Below, in pieces: positions 1 through 5,220 of a stretch of DNA of 6,407 bases; within the stretch, counting starts at the first letter, position 1, and every line of letters begins with the position of its first letter. The translations under genes were made by a program, and so were the position numbers. The DNA is taken from assembly GCA_902478705.1 (NCBI GenBank), contig CABSMB010000082.1, positions 1-6,407 of the forward strand, read 5' to 3'. The DNA comes from an uncultured Collinsella sp. (GTDB taxonomy: Bacteria > Actinomycetota > Coriobacteriia > Coriobacteriales > Coriobacteriaceae). Below the pieces are notes generated by a model that had not been told where the DNA came from, did not search any database, and worked only from the letters and a program-made list of their open reading frames with translations.

Positions 1-244
1 CCGCGTCGGTATGGCCGGCAAACGAGAGGAGCACCTCGTAGCACACGTACAGCATGCCCGAGGCTTTGGGGTCAATTGCCAAGACTGCGTTGCTCGACAC
101 CGGGGCGGGATCGATGGAAAACGCCGTGGTCGCCAACAGCGCGAGCAAAAATGCGATGAGCGTCTGCTTGGCGGGGTAGCGCTTAAACCAGACGATGCGG
201 GCAGCGTCGCGCGCAGCCGTTGTGGAGAGGTCGGAATCCTTCAC
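1..244 (-). CDS. N-terminal part of an unidentified membrane protein (cut by window edge)
   Basis: Reading leftwards from a GTG at 242-244, 81 codons stay open to the window edge, so the 3' part is missing. The protein starts MKDSDLSTTAARDAA. A basic segment with WFKRYP follows, and then one clear hydrophobic helix at about residues 28-45 (TLIAFLLALLATTAFSI). Next comes a polar stretch containing SIDPAPVSS, and residues 63-77 (GMLYVCYEVLLSFAG) look like the start of a second helix. An in-frame stop lies six codons upstream of the GTG. AGAAAGG sits about 10 nt before it as a ribosome binding site, so this start is well supported. The basic residues before helix 1 suggest a cytoplasmic N-terminus. 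A transporter is plausible, but I do not recognise the family and assign no function. The gene lies 83 bp downstream of lgt on the same strand, separated from it by a hairpin repeat. Confidence 0.72.
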   Translation of the reverse strand, partial: MKDSDLSTTAARDAARIVWFKRYPAKQTLIAFLLALLATTAFSIDPAPVSSNAVLAIDPKASGMLYVCYEVLLSFAGHTDA

Positions 245-284
245 AGTCCGAAAGCCTTTCTAGAAACCTATCAAACTCGGCAAG

Positions 285-319
285 ACCACCACAAAGGTGC
301 CTGTCCCCTTTGTGGTGGT
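285..319. repeat. Perfect 13-bp inverted repeat (REP-like hairpin) between lgt and the next gene
   Basis: The arms ACCACCACAAAGG (285-297) and CCTTTGTGGTGGT (307-319) are perfectly complementary around a 9-nt loop. The core GGTGCCTGTCCCC (296-308) matches a palindromic motif I recall as widespread in intergenic regions of unrelated bacteria; this is memory, not a search. The hairpin starts 8 nt past the lgt stop on the minus strand and could cap the lgt transcript. However, CTTGCCGAGTTT follows it on that strand, not a clean T-run, so it is a poor classical terminator. Confidence 0.65.
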
Positions 320-327
320 TTTGGTGG

Positions 328-1149
328 TTAGGCGTCCAGGTAGACGCGCTGGGGCTGGTTGCGGTGTCGGGCGAAGATGATGAGCGCCAGGCCCGCGATT
401 ACGAGCGGCAGGCTCAGCAGCTGACCCATGGTGATGACGCCGCCCAGCAGATAGCCCAGCTGCGCATCGGGCACGCGCACAAACTCAATCAAAAAGCGAA
501 CGATGCCGTAGCCCATCACAAAGACGCCCATAAACGTACCCTGGGGCAATAGCGGCTTTTTGCGGCTGAGCACCTGCAGGATGCAAAAGAGCACGATGCC
601 CTCAAGAAACGCCTCGTAGAGCTGGGAGGGATGGCGCGGCATATCGCCCGCGGTGCCGCCAAAGATCACGCCCCAGGGCAGATCGGTCGGCTTGCCCCAC
701 AGCTCGCCGTTGACAAAGTTGGCGCAGCGCCCCAGGCACAGGGCCAGCGGAGCACCGATGACCGCGAGGTCTGCCAAAGTCCAGGCGTCGAGCTTGTACA
801 TGCGGCACACGATGATGCCGCCCAAGATGCCGCCCACCAGGCCACCGTGGAAGCTCATGCCTCCCTCGTTGGTGGCAAAGATCTCGAGCGGGTGGGCCAA
901 ATAGTAGCCATCACCGTAAAAGACGACGTAAAACAGGCGCGCGCCGATAATTAGGCCAAAGACCGCGCCGACCACGACGCTCGTCAGGTCATCAATCGTA
1001 ATGTCGAAGCCCCAACGACGTTGCGTGCGGTACATAACGACCGCCGTGAGCAGAGCGCCGACCACGTAGGCCAGACCGTACCAGTAGATGGTGATGGGGC
1101 CCGCCGAGATCGCGACGGGATCAAGCATATGGTAGAGGTCGTTGAGCAT
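328..1149 (-). CDS. lgt: Prolipoprotein diacylglyceryl transferase (Lgt)
   Basis: Lgt transfers diacylglycerol from phosphatidylglycerol to the lipobox cysteine of prolipoproteins, the first step of lipoprotein maturation, and is embedded in the cytoplasmic membrane. The 273 residues are of normal family length and contain about seven hydrophobic helices. Signatures in order: the family's early WYG segment with Y24 (20-26), MSFHGG at 98-103 with H101, GRCANFVNGELWG at 140-152 (R141, N144, E149), RHPSQLYEA at 172-180, and FVRVPDAQ at 223-230 with R225. These match the known conserved and catalytic positions of Lgt, so the enzyme looks intact. The start is the ATG at 1147-1149, with AGGGG six bases upstream; the TAA stop is at 328-330. 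It lies 108 bp downstream of the NifU-like gene on the same strand. A hairpin between them leaves open whether they are cotranscribed. Confidence 0.97.
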   Translation of the reverse strand: MLNDLYHMLDPVAISAGPITIYWYGLAYVVGALLTAVVMYRTQRRWGFDITIDDLTSVVVGAVFGLIIGARLFYVVFYGDGYYLAHPLEIFATNEGGMSFHGGLVGGILGGIIVCRMYKLDAWTLADLAVIGAPLALCLGRCANFVNGELWGKPTDLPWGVIFGGTAGDMPRHPSQLYEAFLEGIVLFCILQVLSRKKPLLPQGTFMGVFVMGYGIVRFLIEFVRVPDAQLGYLLGGVITMGQLLSLPLVIAGLALIIFARHRNQPQRVYLDA

Positions 1150-1175
1150 ATCGATCCCCTGCTCCCTACATACAA

Positions 1176-1208
1176 ATGCGGCCGCGGGCCTTACGCTCGC
1201 AGCCGCAT
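1176..1208 (-). terminator. Hairpin between the NifU-like gene and lgt, possible terminator
   Basis: On the minus strand, ATGCGGCTGCG pairs with CGCGGCCGCAT as an 11-bp stem with one G-U wobble and an 11-nt loop. TTGTATGT follows directly. The GC-rich stem and partly T-rich tail lie about 50 nt past the NifU-like stop. This fits a moderate intrinsic terminator or an attenuating structure ahead of lgt. The tail is interrupted by G and A, so efficiency is uncertain. Confidence 0.42.
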
Positions 1209-1226
1209 ATTTGGGCGTAACGTCTA

Positions 1227-1246
1227 TGCGGAGCGTACCGTCCGCA
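1227..1246 (-). other. Small hairpin just past the NifU-like stop
   Basis: TGCGGA (1227-1232) and TCCGCA (1241-1246) form a perfect 6-bp stem with an 8-nt loop, 11 nt past the stop of the NifU-like gene. No T-run follows on the minus strand. It may protect the 3' end of the mRNA or may be chance in GC-rich DNA. Confidence 0.25.
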
Positions 1247-1257
1247 GCTTTCGCATC

Positions 1258-1536
1258 TTAGAACGGTGCGTACTCGTCGTACAGGTCCTCGGCCTCGCCG
1301 GAAGCATTGACCTGCTCAACGCGGGTAACGCCGGGCACGTGCTCCTTCAGGATGCGCTCGATGCCCATGGAAAGGGTTAGCGAGCTCATGGGGCAGCCGG
1401 CACAGGCGCCCTGCAGCTCCAGCTTGACGACGCCCTCGTCGTCGACGCCCACATACTCCATATCGCCACCGTCGGCCTGCAGGTTGGGGCGAATCTCTTC
1501 AAGAACCTTCTTAAGCAGCTCTTCGTTAACAGCCAC
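1258..1536 (-). CDS. NifU C-terminal-domain-type Fe-S scaffold/carrier protein
   Basis: This 92-residue protein is a stand-alone NifU C-terminal (Nfu) domain. Such proteins bind an Fe-S cluster, usually [4Fe-4S] bridged between two subunits, and pass it to target apoproteins. The sequence shows the N-terminal helix (ELLKKVLEEIRPNLQADGGD, residues 6-25), a strand segment, and the metal-binding loop CAGCPMS with C45 and C48 in CxxC spacing. The helix SSLTLSMGIERILKEHVPGV follows, and then an acidic tail ending DLYDEYAPF. The start is GTG at 1534-1536, not ATG, chosen because GAAAGGAG (1542-1549) sits 5 nt upstream. The TAA stop is at 1258-1260. No other iron-sulphur assembly gene is in the window, so clients cannot be inferred from context. 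It is 170 bp from the dCMP deaminase gene and 108 bp from lgt. Confidence 0.95.
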   Translation of the reverse strand: MAVNEELLKKVLEEIRPNLQADGGDMEYVGVDDEGVVKLELQGACAGCPMSSLTLSMGIERILKEHVPGVTRVEQVNASGEAEDLYDEYAPF

Positions 1537-1558
1537 AGGGGCTCCTTTCTCACAACAA

Positions 1559-1574
1559 CGCGGGCACGCCCGCG
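1559..1574 (-). promoter_or_regulatory. GC hairpin in the leader of the NifU-like gene
   Basis: Perfect palindrome with arms CGCGGGC and GCCCGCG around 2 nt; in RNA it would form a 6-bp stem with a 4-nt loop. It ends 9 nt before the SD site of the NifU-like gene. On the minus strand it is followed by TTGTTGTG. It could act as a weak terminator or attenuator for transcripts coming from the dCMP deaminase gene, or influence translation start. Function is inferred from position only. Confidence 0.35.
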
Positions 1575-1646
1575 GACAGAAGCTATGTTACTACAGCCAT
1601 GTACCCGCTCACGAGCCGTCCATGCGCGCAGACGCGACTTTCACGA

Positions 1647-1683
1647 GTAGTCAATTTGGGACGGGGCTCTTTTGGCTGTTTTG
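1647..1683 (-). repeat. Dispersed repeat, copy A
   Basis: Read on the minus strand, this 37-nt stretch contains CAAAACAGCCAAAAG, then AGCCCCGTCCCAAAT, then TGACTAC. Apart from 3 substitutions and one inserted base, its first 30 nt match the segment at 3218-3246 read on the plus strand. It lies in the 170-bp gap after the dCMP deaminase, 23 nt past that gene's stop. The two copies are therefore inverted relative to each other and bracket coaX and the deaminase gene. Confidence 0.7.
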
Positions 1684-1684
1684 C

Positions 1685-1696
1685 CGCCAGCTGGCG
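1685..1696. repeat. 12-bp perfect palindrome after the dCMP deaminase gene
   Basis: CGCCAGCTGGCG is self-complementary and lies 10 bp past the deaminase stop on the minus strand, directly beside dispersed repeat copy A. No T-run follows on the minus strand, so it does not look like a complete intrinsic terminator by itself. Confidence 0.4.
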
Positions 1697-1706
1697 TTGG
1701 CACGCG

Positions 1707-2231
1707 CTACTGCTGAGCCTGTCCCCCGGTACCAATCTGGACATCGACGATGACCTGGCGGTAGCTGATGCCGCAGGAGTCGAGAATGCGGCGGCTGATA
1801 CGGCCGTCATCGGTGTCGGCATACTTGTTGTCCAGGTAGACGACCTCGCCCACGCCCACCTGCGCCAGGATCTTGGCGCAGTCGTGGCACGGGAACAGCG
1901 TGACGTAGACCGTGGAACCCTCAAGGTCTTTGAGCGAGCCGCGGTAGTTGAGCACGGCGTTTGCCTCGGCATGCACCACGTAGTTGTGCTTGTCCTGCAA
2001 CGGGTCATCGCTCGTGCCCCACGGGAAAAAGTCATCGTTGAGTGCCGAGGGCGTACCGTTGTAGCCCACCGAAAGGATGCGGTGGTTGGTGTTGGCGATG
2101 CACGCGCCCACCTGCGTGTTGGGGTCCTTACTGCGGCGCTGCGCGGCGATGGCCACGCTCATAAAGAACTCATCCCAGCTAATAACGTCGCGGCGCTTGC
2201 CCGACGCAGTTTGATGAAGATCGTCCGACAT
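1707..2231 (-). CDS. Deoxycytidylate (dCMP) deaminase, ComEB-type zinc deaminase
   Basis: The product is predicted to convert dCMP to dUMP in the cytoplasm, feeding thymidylate synthase. It is a 174-residue cytidine/deoxycytidylate deaminase fold protein, a usual length for the family. The zinc site is clear: HAE at residues 87-89 (H87 as zinc ligand, E89 as proton shuttle) and PCHDC at 114-118 (C115 and C118 as ligands). Upstream, DPNTQVGACI (36-45) and SVGYNGTP (54-61) are typical of dCMP deaminases. The ATG at 2229-2231 is chosen because GGAGG lies 8 nt before it. An in-frame ATG 12 codons upstream would overlap a likely -10 box and lacks such a site. Several Gram-positive homologues are named ComEB, but nothing in the window links it to competence. 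The gene follows coaX by 80 bp. Confidence 0.95.
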   Translation of the reverse strand: MSDDLHQTASGKRRDVISWDEFFMSVAIAAQRRSKDPNTQVGACIANTNHRILSVGYNGTPSALNDDFFPWGTSDDPLQDKHNYVVHAEANAVLNYRGSLKDLEGSTVYVTLFPCHDCAKILAQVGVGEVVYLDNKYADTDDGRISRRILDSCGISYRQVIVDVQIGTGGQAQQ

Positions 2232-2265
2232 GCCAGACACCTCCGAAATCGCAATAGTTTGACCC

Positions 2266-2274
2266 ATTGTAGCA
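2266..2274 (-). promoter_or_regulatory. Probable extended -10 promoter for the dCMP deaminase gene
   Basis: On the minus strand, TGCTACAAT combines an extended -10 TG with TACAAT, one mismatch from TATAAT. It predicts a start of transcription near 2259 and a leader of about 28 nt that includes the strong SD. No good -35 box is present, which is acceptable for extended -10 promoters. It suggests the deaminase gene can be transcribed independently of coaX. Confidence 0.45.
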
Positions 2275-2285
2275 GGTGAAAGGTA

Positions 2286-2307
2286 GGGGCGCTTATCCCA
2301 CCGCCCC
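2286..2307 (-). terminator. Hairpin just after coaX, weak terminator candidate
   Basis: GGGGCG (2286-2291) and CGCCCC (2302-2307) form a perfect 6-bp stem with a 10-nt loop, beginning 4 nt past the coaX stop on the minus strand. The following bases read TACCTTTC, which is not a true T-run. It may separate coaX from the deaminase promoter just downstream. Confidence 0.3.
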
Positions 2308-2311
2308 ATCG

Positions 2312-3163
2312 CTACGCGCGGCGGGGCTTTTGGTTGATGTGGTAGAGCTCGGCGAGGCCCCGCAGCGTCAGCGCGTCGTCGACCGTCAGACTGTGACCGA
2401 CCAGCGCCGCAAGCGCCTTGGCATCGTCGCCGGTAATGACGATGGGCACATCGCCCTCCCCCGCGGCCTTGGTCGCGCGCATCTCGGCAAGCACCATGTC
2501 GAGCATGCCGTCGATACGGGCCACCTCGCCCAAGACCACGCCCGAGCGCATGGCCTCGCGCGTGTTGCGACCGATCACATGCGTGGGTGCCGAGGGCTCG
2601 ACCTGCGGCAGGCGCGCCGCAGCGGCCGAAAGCGAGCGGGCGCCAAGTGCCAGACCCGGCGCGATGACGCCGCCGACAAAGGTGCCGTGTGCATCGATGA
2701 CCTCGATATTGGTCGTCGTGCCCAGGTCGATCACGATGCACGGCGAACCGTAGACGGCGCGGGCCGCCACGGCGTCGGCGATGCGGTCGGGGCCGATCTC
2801 GGCCGGATCGTCGTAGTGCACGGGCATGCCGGTCTTAAGTCCCGGCCCCACGGTGAGCACGCGCCCCGTGCAGGTACGGGAAAGTGCCACCTTCCACGGG
2901 CGCTCGAGCGCCGGGACCACGCAGCTCAGCACAGCAGCCGCGGGCACAAGCGCACCCGGCATGCCCGCATCGGCCGCCAGTGCGGCCATGACCTGCACGA
3001 GACGCATGCGCGCTTCGTCGGCCGTAATACGGGCCGGCGTGGTGATCTCGCACGTCGCAAGCGGACATTCCTGCGCCGCGGCCGAATCCTCGGCAAACAG
3101 GCCAAAGCGAATGAACGTATTGCCCACGTCGACCGTCAATATATATGCGCACCCATTAAGCAT
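2312..3163 (-). CDS. coaX: Type III pantothenate kinase (CoaX)
   Basis: CoaX phosphorylates pantothenate with ATP, the first step of coenzyme A synthesis. Type III enzymes need a monovalent cation and are typically not feedback-inhibited by CoA. The 283-residue product, slightly longer than the usual 255-260, has the ASKHA-fold landmarks. These are VDVGNT at 11-16 (phosphate loop), GPGLKTGMPVHYDDP at 106-120, GPDRIAD at 124-130 with the family's catalytic Asp at D126, DLGTTTNIEVID at 146-157, and GGVIAPG at 164-170. The 146-157 motif differs slightly from the common GTATTxD form (N152, E154), a change I would not call inactivating. The start is the ATG at 3161-3163 with GAAAGGAG 8 nt upstream. 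The open frame extends 101 codons further, but that part overlaps the divergent OPT gene and is rejected. The TAG stop is at 2312-2314. Confidence 0.95.
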   Translation of the reverse strand: MLNGCAYILTVDVGNTFIRFGLFAEDSAAAQECPLATCEITTPARITADEARMRLVQVMAALAADAGMPGALVPAAAVLSCVVPALERPWKVALSRTCTGRVLTVGPGLKTGMPVHYDDPAEIGPDRIADAVAARAVYGSPCIVIDLGTTTNIEVIDAHGTFVGGVIAPGLALGARSLSAAAARLPQVEPSAPTHVIGRNTREAMRSGVVLGEVARIDGMLDMVLAEMRATKAAGEGDVPIVITGDDAKALAALVGHSLTVDDALTLRGLAELYHINQKPRRA

Positions 3164-3190
3164 CGTCGGCGCTCCTTTCGTCTGCCCAGC

Positions 3191-3220
3191 AGTATATCGC
3201 CTACCCAAATTGACTACCAA
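3191..3220 (-). promoter_or_regulatory. Probable coaX promoter
   Basis: On the minus strand, TTGGTA (3215-3220) and TATACT (3191-3196) are separated by 18 bp. The -10 box matches five of six consensus bases and the -35 box four of six. Transcription would start near 3185, about 20 nt before the coaX start codon. The -35 box and most of the spacer lie within dispersed repeat copy B. Confidence 0.5.
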
Positions 3221-3246
3221 GACAGCTAAAAAGCCCCGTCCCAAAT
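3204..3246 (+). repeat. Dispersed repeat, copy B
   Basis: This stretch reads CCCAAATTGACTAC (3204-3217), CAAGACAGCTAAAA (3218-3231), AGCCCCGTCCCAAAT (3232-3246). The heptamer CCCAAAT occurs at both ends with a 36-bp period, as if slightly more than one unit of a tandem repeat were present. The 3218-3246 segment matches the minus strand of 1654-1683 with 3 substitutions and one missing base, and TTGACTAC is also shared. Read on the minus strand, AGCCC, a 10-nt loop, GGGCT and TTTT would form a small terminator-like hairpin (3228-3251). Confidence 0.7.
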
Positions 3247-3261
3247 GGGCTGCCTTGCGGC

Positions 3262-3267
3262 TATACT
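3262..3267 (+). promoter_or_regulatory. Candidate -10 box for the OPT transporter gene
   Basis: TATACT matches five of six consensus bases, but no convincing -35 box lies 16-18 bp upstream. If used, transcription would start near 3274 and leave an unusually long leader of about 104 nt. That leader holds the palindrome and the possible pseudoknot listed separately. Confidence 0.3.
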
Positions 3268-3282
3268 GGTGCGCGGTCGTTT

Positions 3283-3292
3283 GTGAGCTCAC
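3283..3292. promoter_or_regulatory. 10-bp palindrome, possible operator
   Basis: GTGAGCTCAC is a perfect 10-bp palindrome lying 16 bp after the candidate -10 box and 85 bp before the OPT start codon. The position suits a repressor site overlapping or just past the transcription start. No cognate regulator is encoded in the window. Confidence 0.3.
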
Positions 3293-3320
3293 GCGGCGGC
3301 CCTTGGTAACCCGACTTCCC

Positions 3321-3359
3321 GCGCCGTATCCGTAACGGCGCCCCCGGGGGAAGCGGATA
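3321..3359 (+). promoter_or_regulatory. Structured leader of the OPT gene, possible H-type pseudoknot
   Basis: GCGCCGT (3321-3327) and ACGGCGC (3335-3341) form a perfect 7-bp stem around the loop ATCCGTA. Loop bases ATCCG (3328-3332) are fully complementary to CGGAT (3354-3358), giving an H-type pseudoknot. A competing simple stem TATCCG/CGGATA (3327-3332 with 3354-3359) conflicts with the first stem only at its base. The downstream strand ends 6 nt before the SD AAAGGAG (3365-3371), so folding could affect ribosome access. It matches no riboswitch class I can name; regulation is inferred. Confidence 0.35.
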
Positions 3360-3377
3360 TACGCAAAGGAGTTATAT

Positions 3378-5081
3378 ATGAGCAATCCCTCGAACCGCGC
3401 CTCGATGCGCGGGCAACTTACGTTGCGCGGCGTCGTCATCGGCGTCCTTGGCTGCGTGATCATCACGGCAAGCTCGGCCTACACTGCCCTCAAGATGGGC
3501 GCACTCCCCTGGCCGATCATCTTCGCCGCCGTCATCTCACTGTTCTTCCTGAAGCTCATGGGCAACGCCAGCCTCAACGAGGCCAACGTCACCCACACCA
3601 TCATGTCCGCAGGCGCCATGGTCGCCGGCGGCCTGGCGTTTACCATCCCGGGCGCCTGGATGCTGGGCTATGCCGACCAGATCAGCTGGCTCGATATGTT
3701 TATCGTGGCACTCGCCGGCACCATCCTGGGCCTGTTCGCAACGGCACTCATCCATCGTCACTTTATCGTGGACGCCGCGCTCGAGTTCCCCACCGGCAAC
3801 GCCGCAGCCCAGACCCTGCGCGCGACCGAAGCCGGCGGCAAGACCGGCAAGCAGCTCTTTGGCTCCATGGCCATCGCAGGCATCTACAGCGTGCTGCGCG
3901 ACGCTCTGGGCGTGGTGCCCAGCATGCTGTGCACGCTCAATATCCCCGGCGTGACCTTTGCCATCTACAACTCGCCCATGTTGCTGTCCATCGGCTTTTT
4001 AGTGGGCTTCGCCCCCGTCGCCTTCTGGTTTGCCGGCGCGCTGCTGGGCAACTTTGGCATCATCGTTGGCGGCACCGCTGCCGGCCTGTTCGATATTGTG
4101 ACCGCGCAGGGTATCGTCAAGTCCCTCGGTATGGGCCTTATGATGGGCTTTGGCGTCGCCGTCGTCCTTAAGGACATTTTGCCGCAGGTCGCCGGCATCA
4201 TCCGCGGCATTACCGCCGACAGCTCCACCGACACCGACGAGCAATCGCTCATCTCGGGCTCCCTTAAGCTCGACGCCGGCATCATCGGCCTGGGCACCGC
4301 CGCCATCGCCGTGATCGTCGCCATCGCGCTCGACCTCGGCCCCGTTCCGGCCGTCATCGTCACGCTGTTCACCTTTGTCACCACCATCATGAGCGCTCAG
4401 AGCTGCGGCCAGACGGGTATCGACCCCATGGAGATCTTTGGCCTCATCGTCATGCTCATCGTGGCTGCTTTTGCCCAGATCGCTCAGGTCAAGCTGTTCT
4501 TTATCGCCGGCATCGTGGCCGTGGCGTGCGGCCTTGCGGGCGACGTCATGAACGACTTTAAGGCCGGAGCCGTACTGGGTACCAACCCGCGTGCACAGTG
4601 GGTCGGCCAGGCCATTGGCGGCATCGTGGGCGCCCTGGTCGCTGCCGCCGTCATGGTCGCGCTCGTCACCGCCTATGGTCCGGACGCCTTCGGCCCCGAC
4701 AAGAGCTTTGTGGCCGCGCAGGCAAGCGTGGTCGCCACCATGGTCTCGGGCATCCCGAGCGTGCCGTGGTTTGCGGGCGGCTTTATCGCCGGCATCGTCA
4801 TGTACTGGCTCGGCATTCCCGCCATGATGATCGGTCTGGGCGTGTACCTGCCGTTCTACATGTCGCTCACGGCCTTCTTGGGCTCCTGCGTCAAGCTCGC
4901 CTACGACAAGTGGGCCGCACACCGCGACGCCACCGCCGGTCTTTCGGACGAGGAAAAGGCCGCCAAGGACGCCGCCTTCCAGGAGCAGGGCCTGGTTGTC
5001 GCCAGCGGCCTGCTGGGCGGCGAGTCCATCGTCGGCGTTATCCTGGCGTTTGTCTCCGTGGGCTTGAGCCTGCTGGGCTAA
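3378..5081 (+). CDS. OPT-family oligopeptide (or metal-chelate) transporter
   Basis: This 567-residue polytopic membrane protein belongs to the OPT/YSL superfamily. Members take up oligopeptides or metal-chelate complexes, usually by proton coupling. It is mostly hydrophobic helices, probably more than a dozen. Family landmarks in order: GALPWPIIFA (41-50), EFPTGNAAAQTL at 136-147, GIDPMEIFG at 348-356, AGDVMNDFKAG at 387-397 followed by GTNPRAQWVGQ, IGLGVYLPFYMS at 485-496, and VVASGLLGGES at 540-550 near the C-terminus. Hydrophilic segments include residues 280-297 (DSSTDTDEQS) and a charged stretch at 510-537 (HRDATAGLSDEEKAAKDAA) before the last helix. The start ATG has AAAGGAG 6 nt upstream. 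The gene ends with TAA and a strong terminator 27 nt later, so it appears to be transcribed alone. The substrate cannot be told from sequence; peptide uptake is the family default. Confidence 0.94.
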   Translation: MSNPSNRASMRGQLTLRGVVIGVLGCVIITASSAYTALKMGALPWPIIFAAVISLFFLKLMGNASLNEANVTHTIMSAGAMVAGGLAFTIPGAWMLGYADQISWLDMFIVALAGTILGLFATALIHRHFIVDAALEFPTGNAAAQTLRATEAGGKTGKQLFGSMAIAGIYSVLRDALGVVPSMLCTLNIPGVTFAIYNSPMLLSIGFLVGFAPVAFWFAGALLGNFGIIVGGTAAGLFDIVTAQGIVKSLGMGLMMGFGVAVVLKDILPQVAGIIRGITADSSTDTDEQSLISGSLKLDAGIIGLGTAAIAVIVAIALDLGPVPAVIVTLFTFVTTIMSAQSCGQTGIDPMEIFGLIVMLIVAAFAQIAQVKLFFIAGIVAVACGLAGDVMNDFKAGAVLGTNPRAQWVGQAIGGIVGALVAAAVMVALVTAYGPDAFGPDKSFVAAQASVVATMVSGIPSVPWFAGGFIAGIVMYWLGIPAMMIGLGVYLPFYMSLTAFLGSCVKLAYDKWAAHRDATAGLSDEEKAAKDAAFQEQGLVVASGLLGGESIVGVILAFVSVGLSLLG

Positions 5082-5107
5082 ACCCAATAACAACGCACCC
5101 GCGCAGA

Positions 5108-5143
5108 GCGCGGGGTCGGAGACCATCCGGCCCCGCGCTTTTT
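5108..5143 (+). terminator. Strong intrinsic terminator after the OPT gene
   Basis: GCGCGGGGTCGG (5108-5119) pairs with CCGGCCCCGCGC (5127-5138) over 12 bp with one G-U wobble and a 7-nt loop. TTTTT (5139-5143) follows directly. This textbook Rho-independent structure ends the OPT transcript and separates it from the DUF389 gene. Confidence 0.93.
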
Positions 5144-5189
5144 GTCTATTTGACTCTTATGATCCTCACGGCGTTTTTAGTCATGCCGA

Positions 5190-5210
5190 TTGGCCTGACT
5201 TCCAGGTCAA
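5190..5210. promoter_or_regulatory. Dyad upstream of the DUF389 promoter, possible operator
   Basis: TTGGCCTG (5190-5197) and CAGGTCAA (5203-5210) are inverted repeats with one mismatch and a 5-bp spacer. They sit 10 bp before the proposed -35 box. The symmetry and placement resemble an activator or repressor site, but no regulator family can be named from it. Confidence 0.3.
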
Positions 5211-5220
5211 CAAACCCTGT

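Noticed and set aside
1710..1735. Second copy of the GGTGCCTGTCCCC hairpin core (GCCTGTCCCCCGGTACC)
   Set aside because: It lies inside the coding end of the dCMP deaminase, has no matching stem, and only a short core is shared, so chance similarity is likely.
2232..2741. Extension of the dCMP deaminase frame upstream into coaX
   Set aside because: It is antiframe to coaX and low-complexity Arg/Gly/His-rich. The ATG at 2231 has a GGAGG site at proper spacing, and a -10 box sits at 2266-2271.
2276..3229. 317-codon open frame antisense to coaX
   Set aside because: Arg/His-rich shadow of a GC-rich gene with no recognisable domain; coaX on the other strand has all its family motifs.
3204..3246. 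Possible CRISPR repeat because of the 36-bp period
   Set aside because: The repeated heptamer bounds one continuous unit with no alternating spacers, only about 1.2 units are present, and no cas gene is nearby.
3294..3312. T-box-like GGTAACCCG segment in the OPT leader
   Set aside because: It lacks the conserved T-box antiterminator sequence, specifier-loop architecture and terminator; the resemblance is only a few bases.
3164..3466. 101-codon N-terminal extension of the coaX frame
   Set aside because: It runs across the intergenic region and overlaps the start of the divergent OPT gene. Family motifs begin right after the ATG at 3163, which has a strong SD.
3999..5126. 375-codon open frame antisense to the OPT gene
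   Set aside because: Its Asp/His/Gly-rich composition is what a GC-rich membrane-protein gene gives when read backwards. It has no motif, and the sense strand encodes a clear OPT protein.
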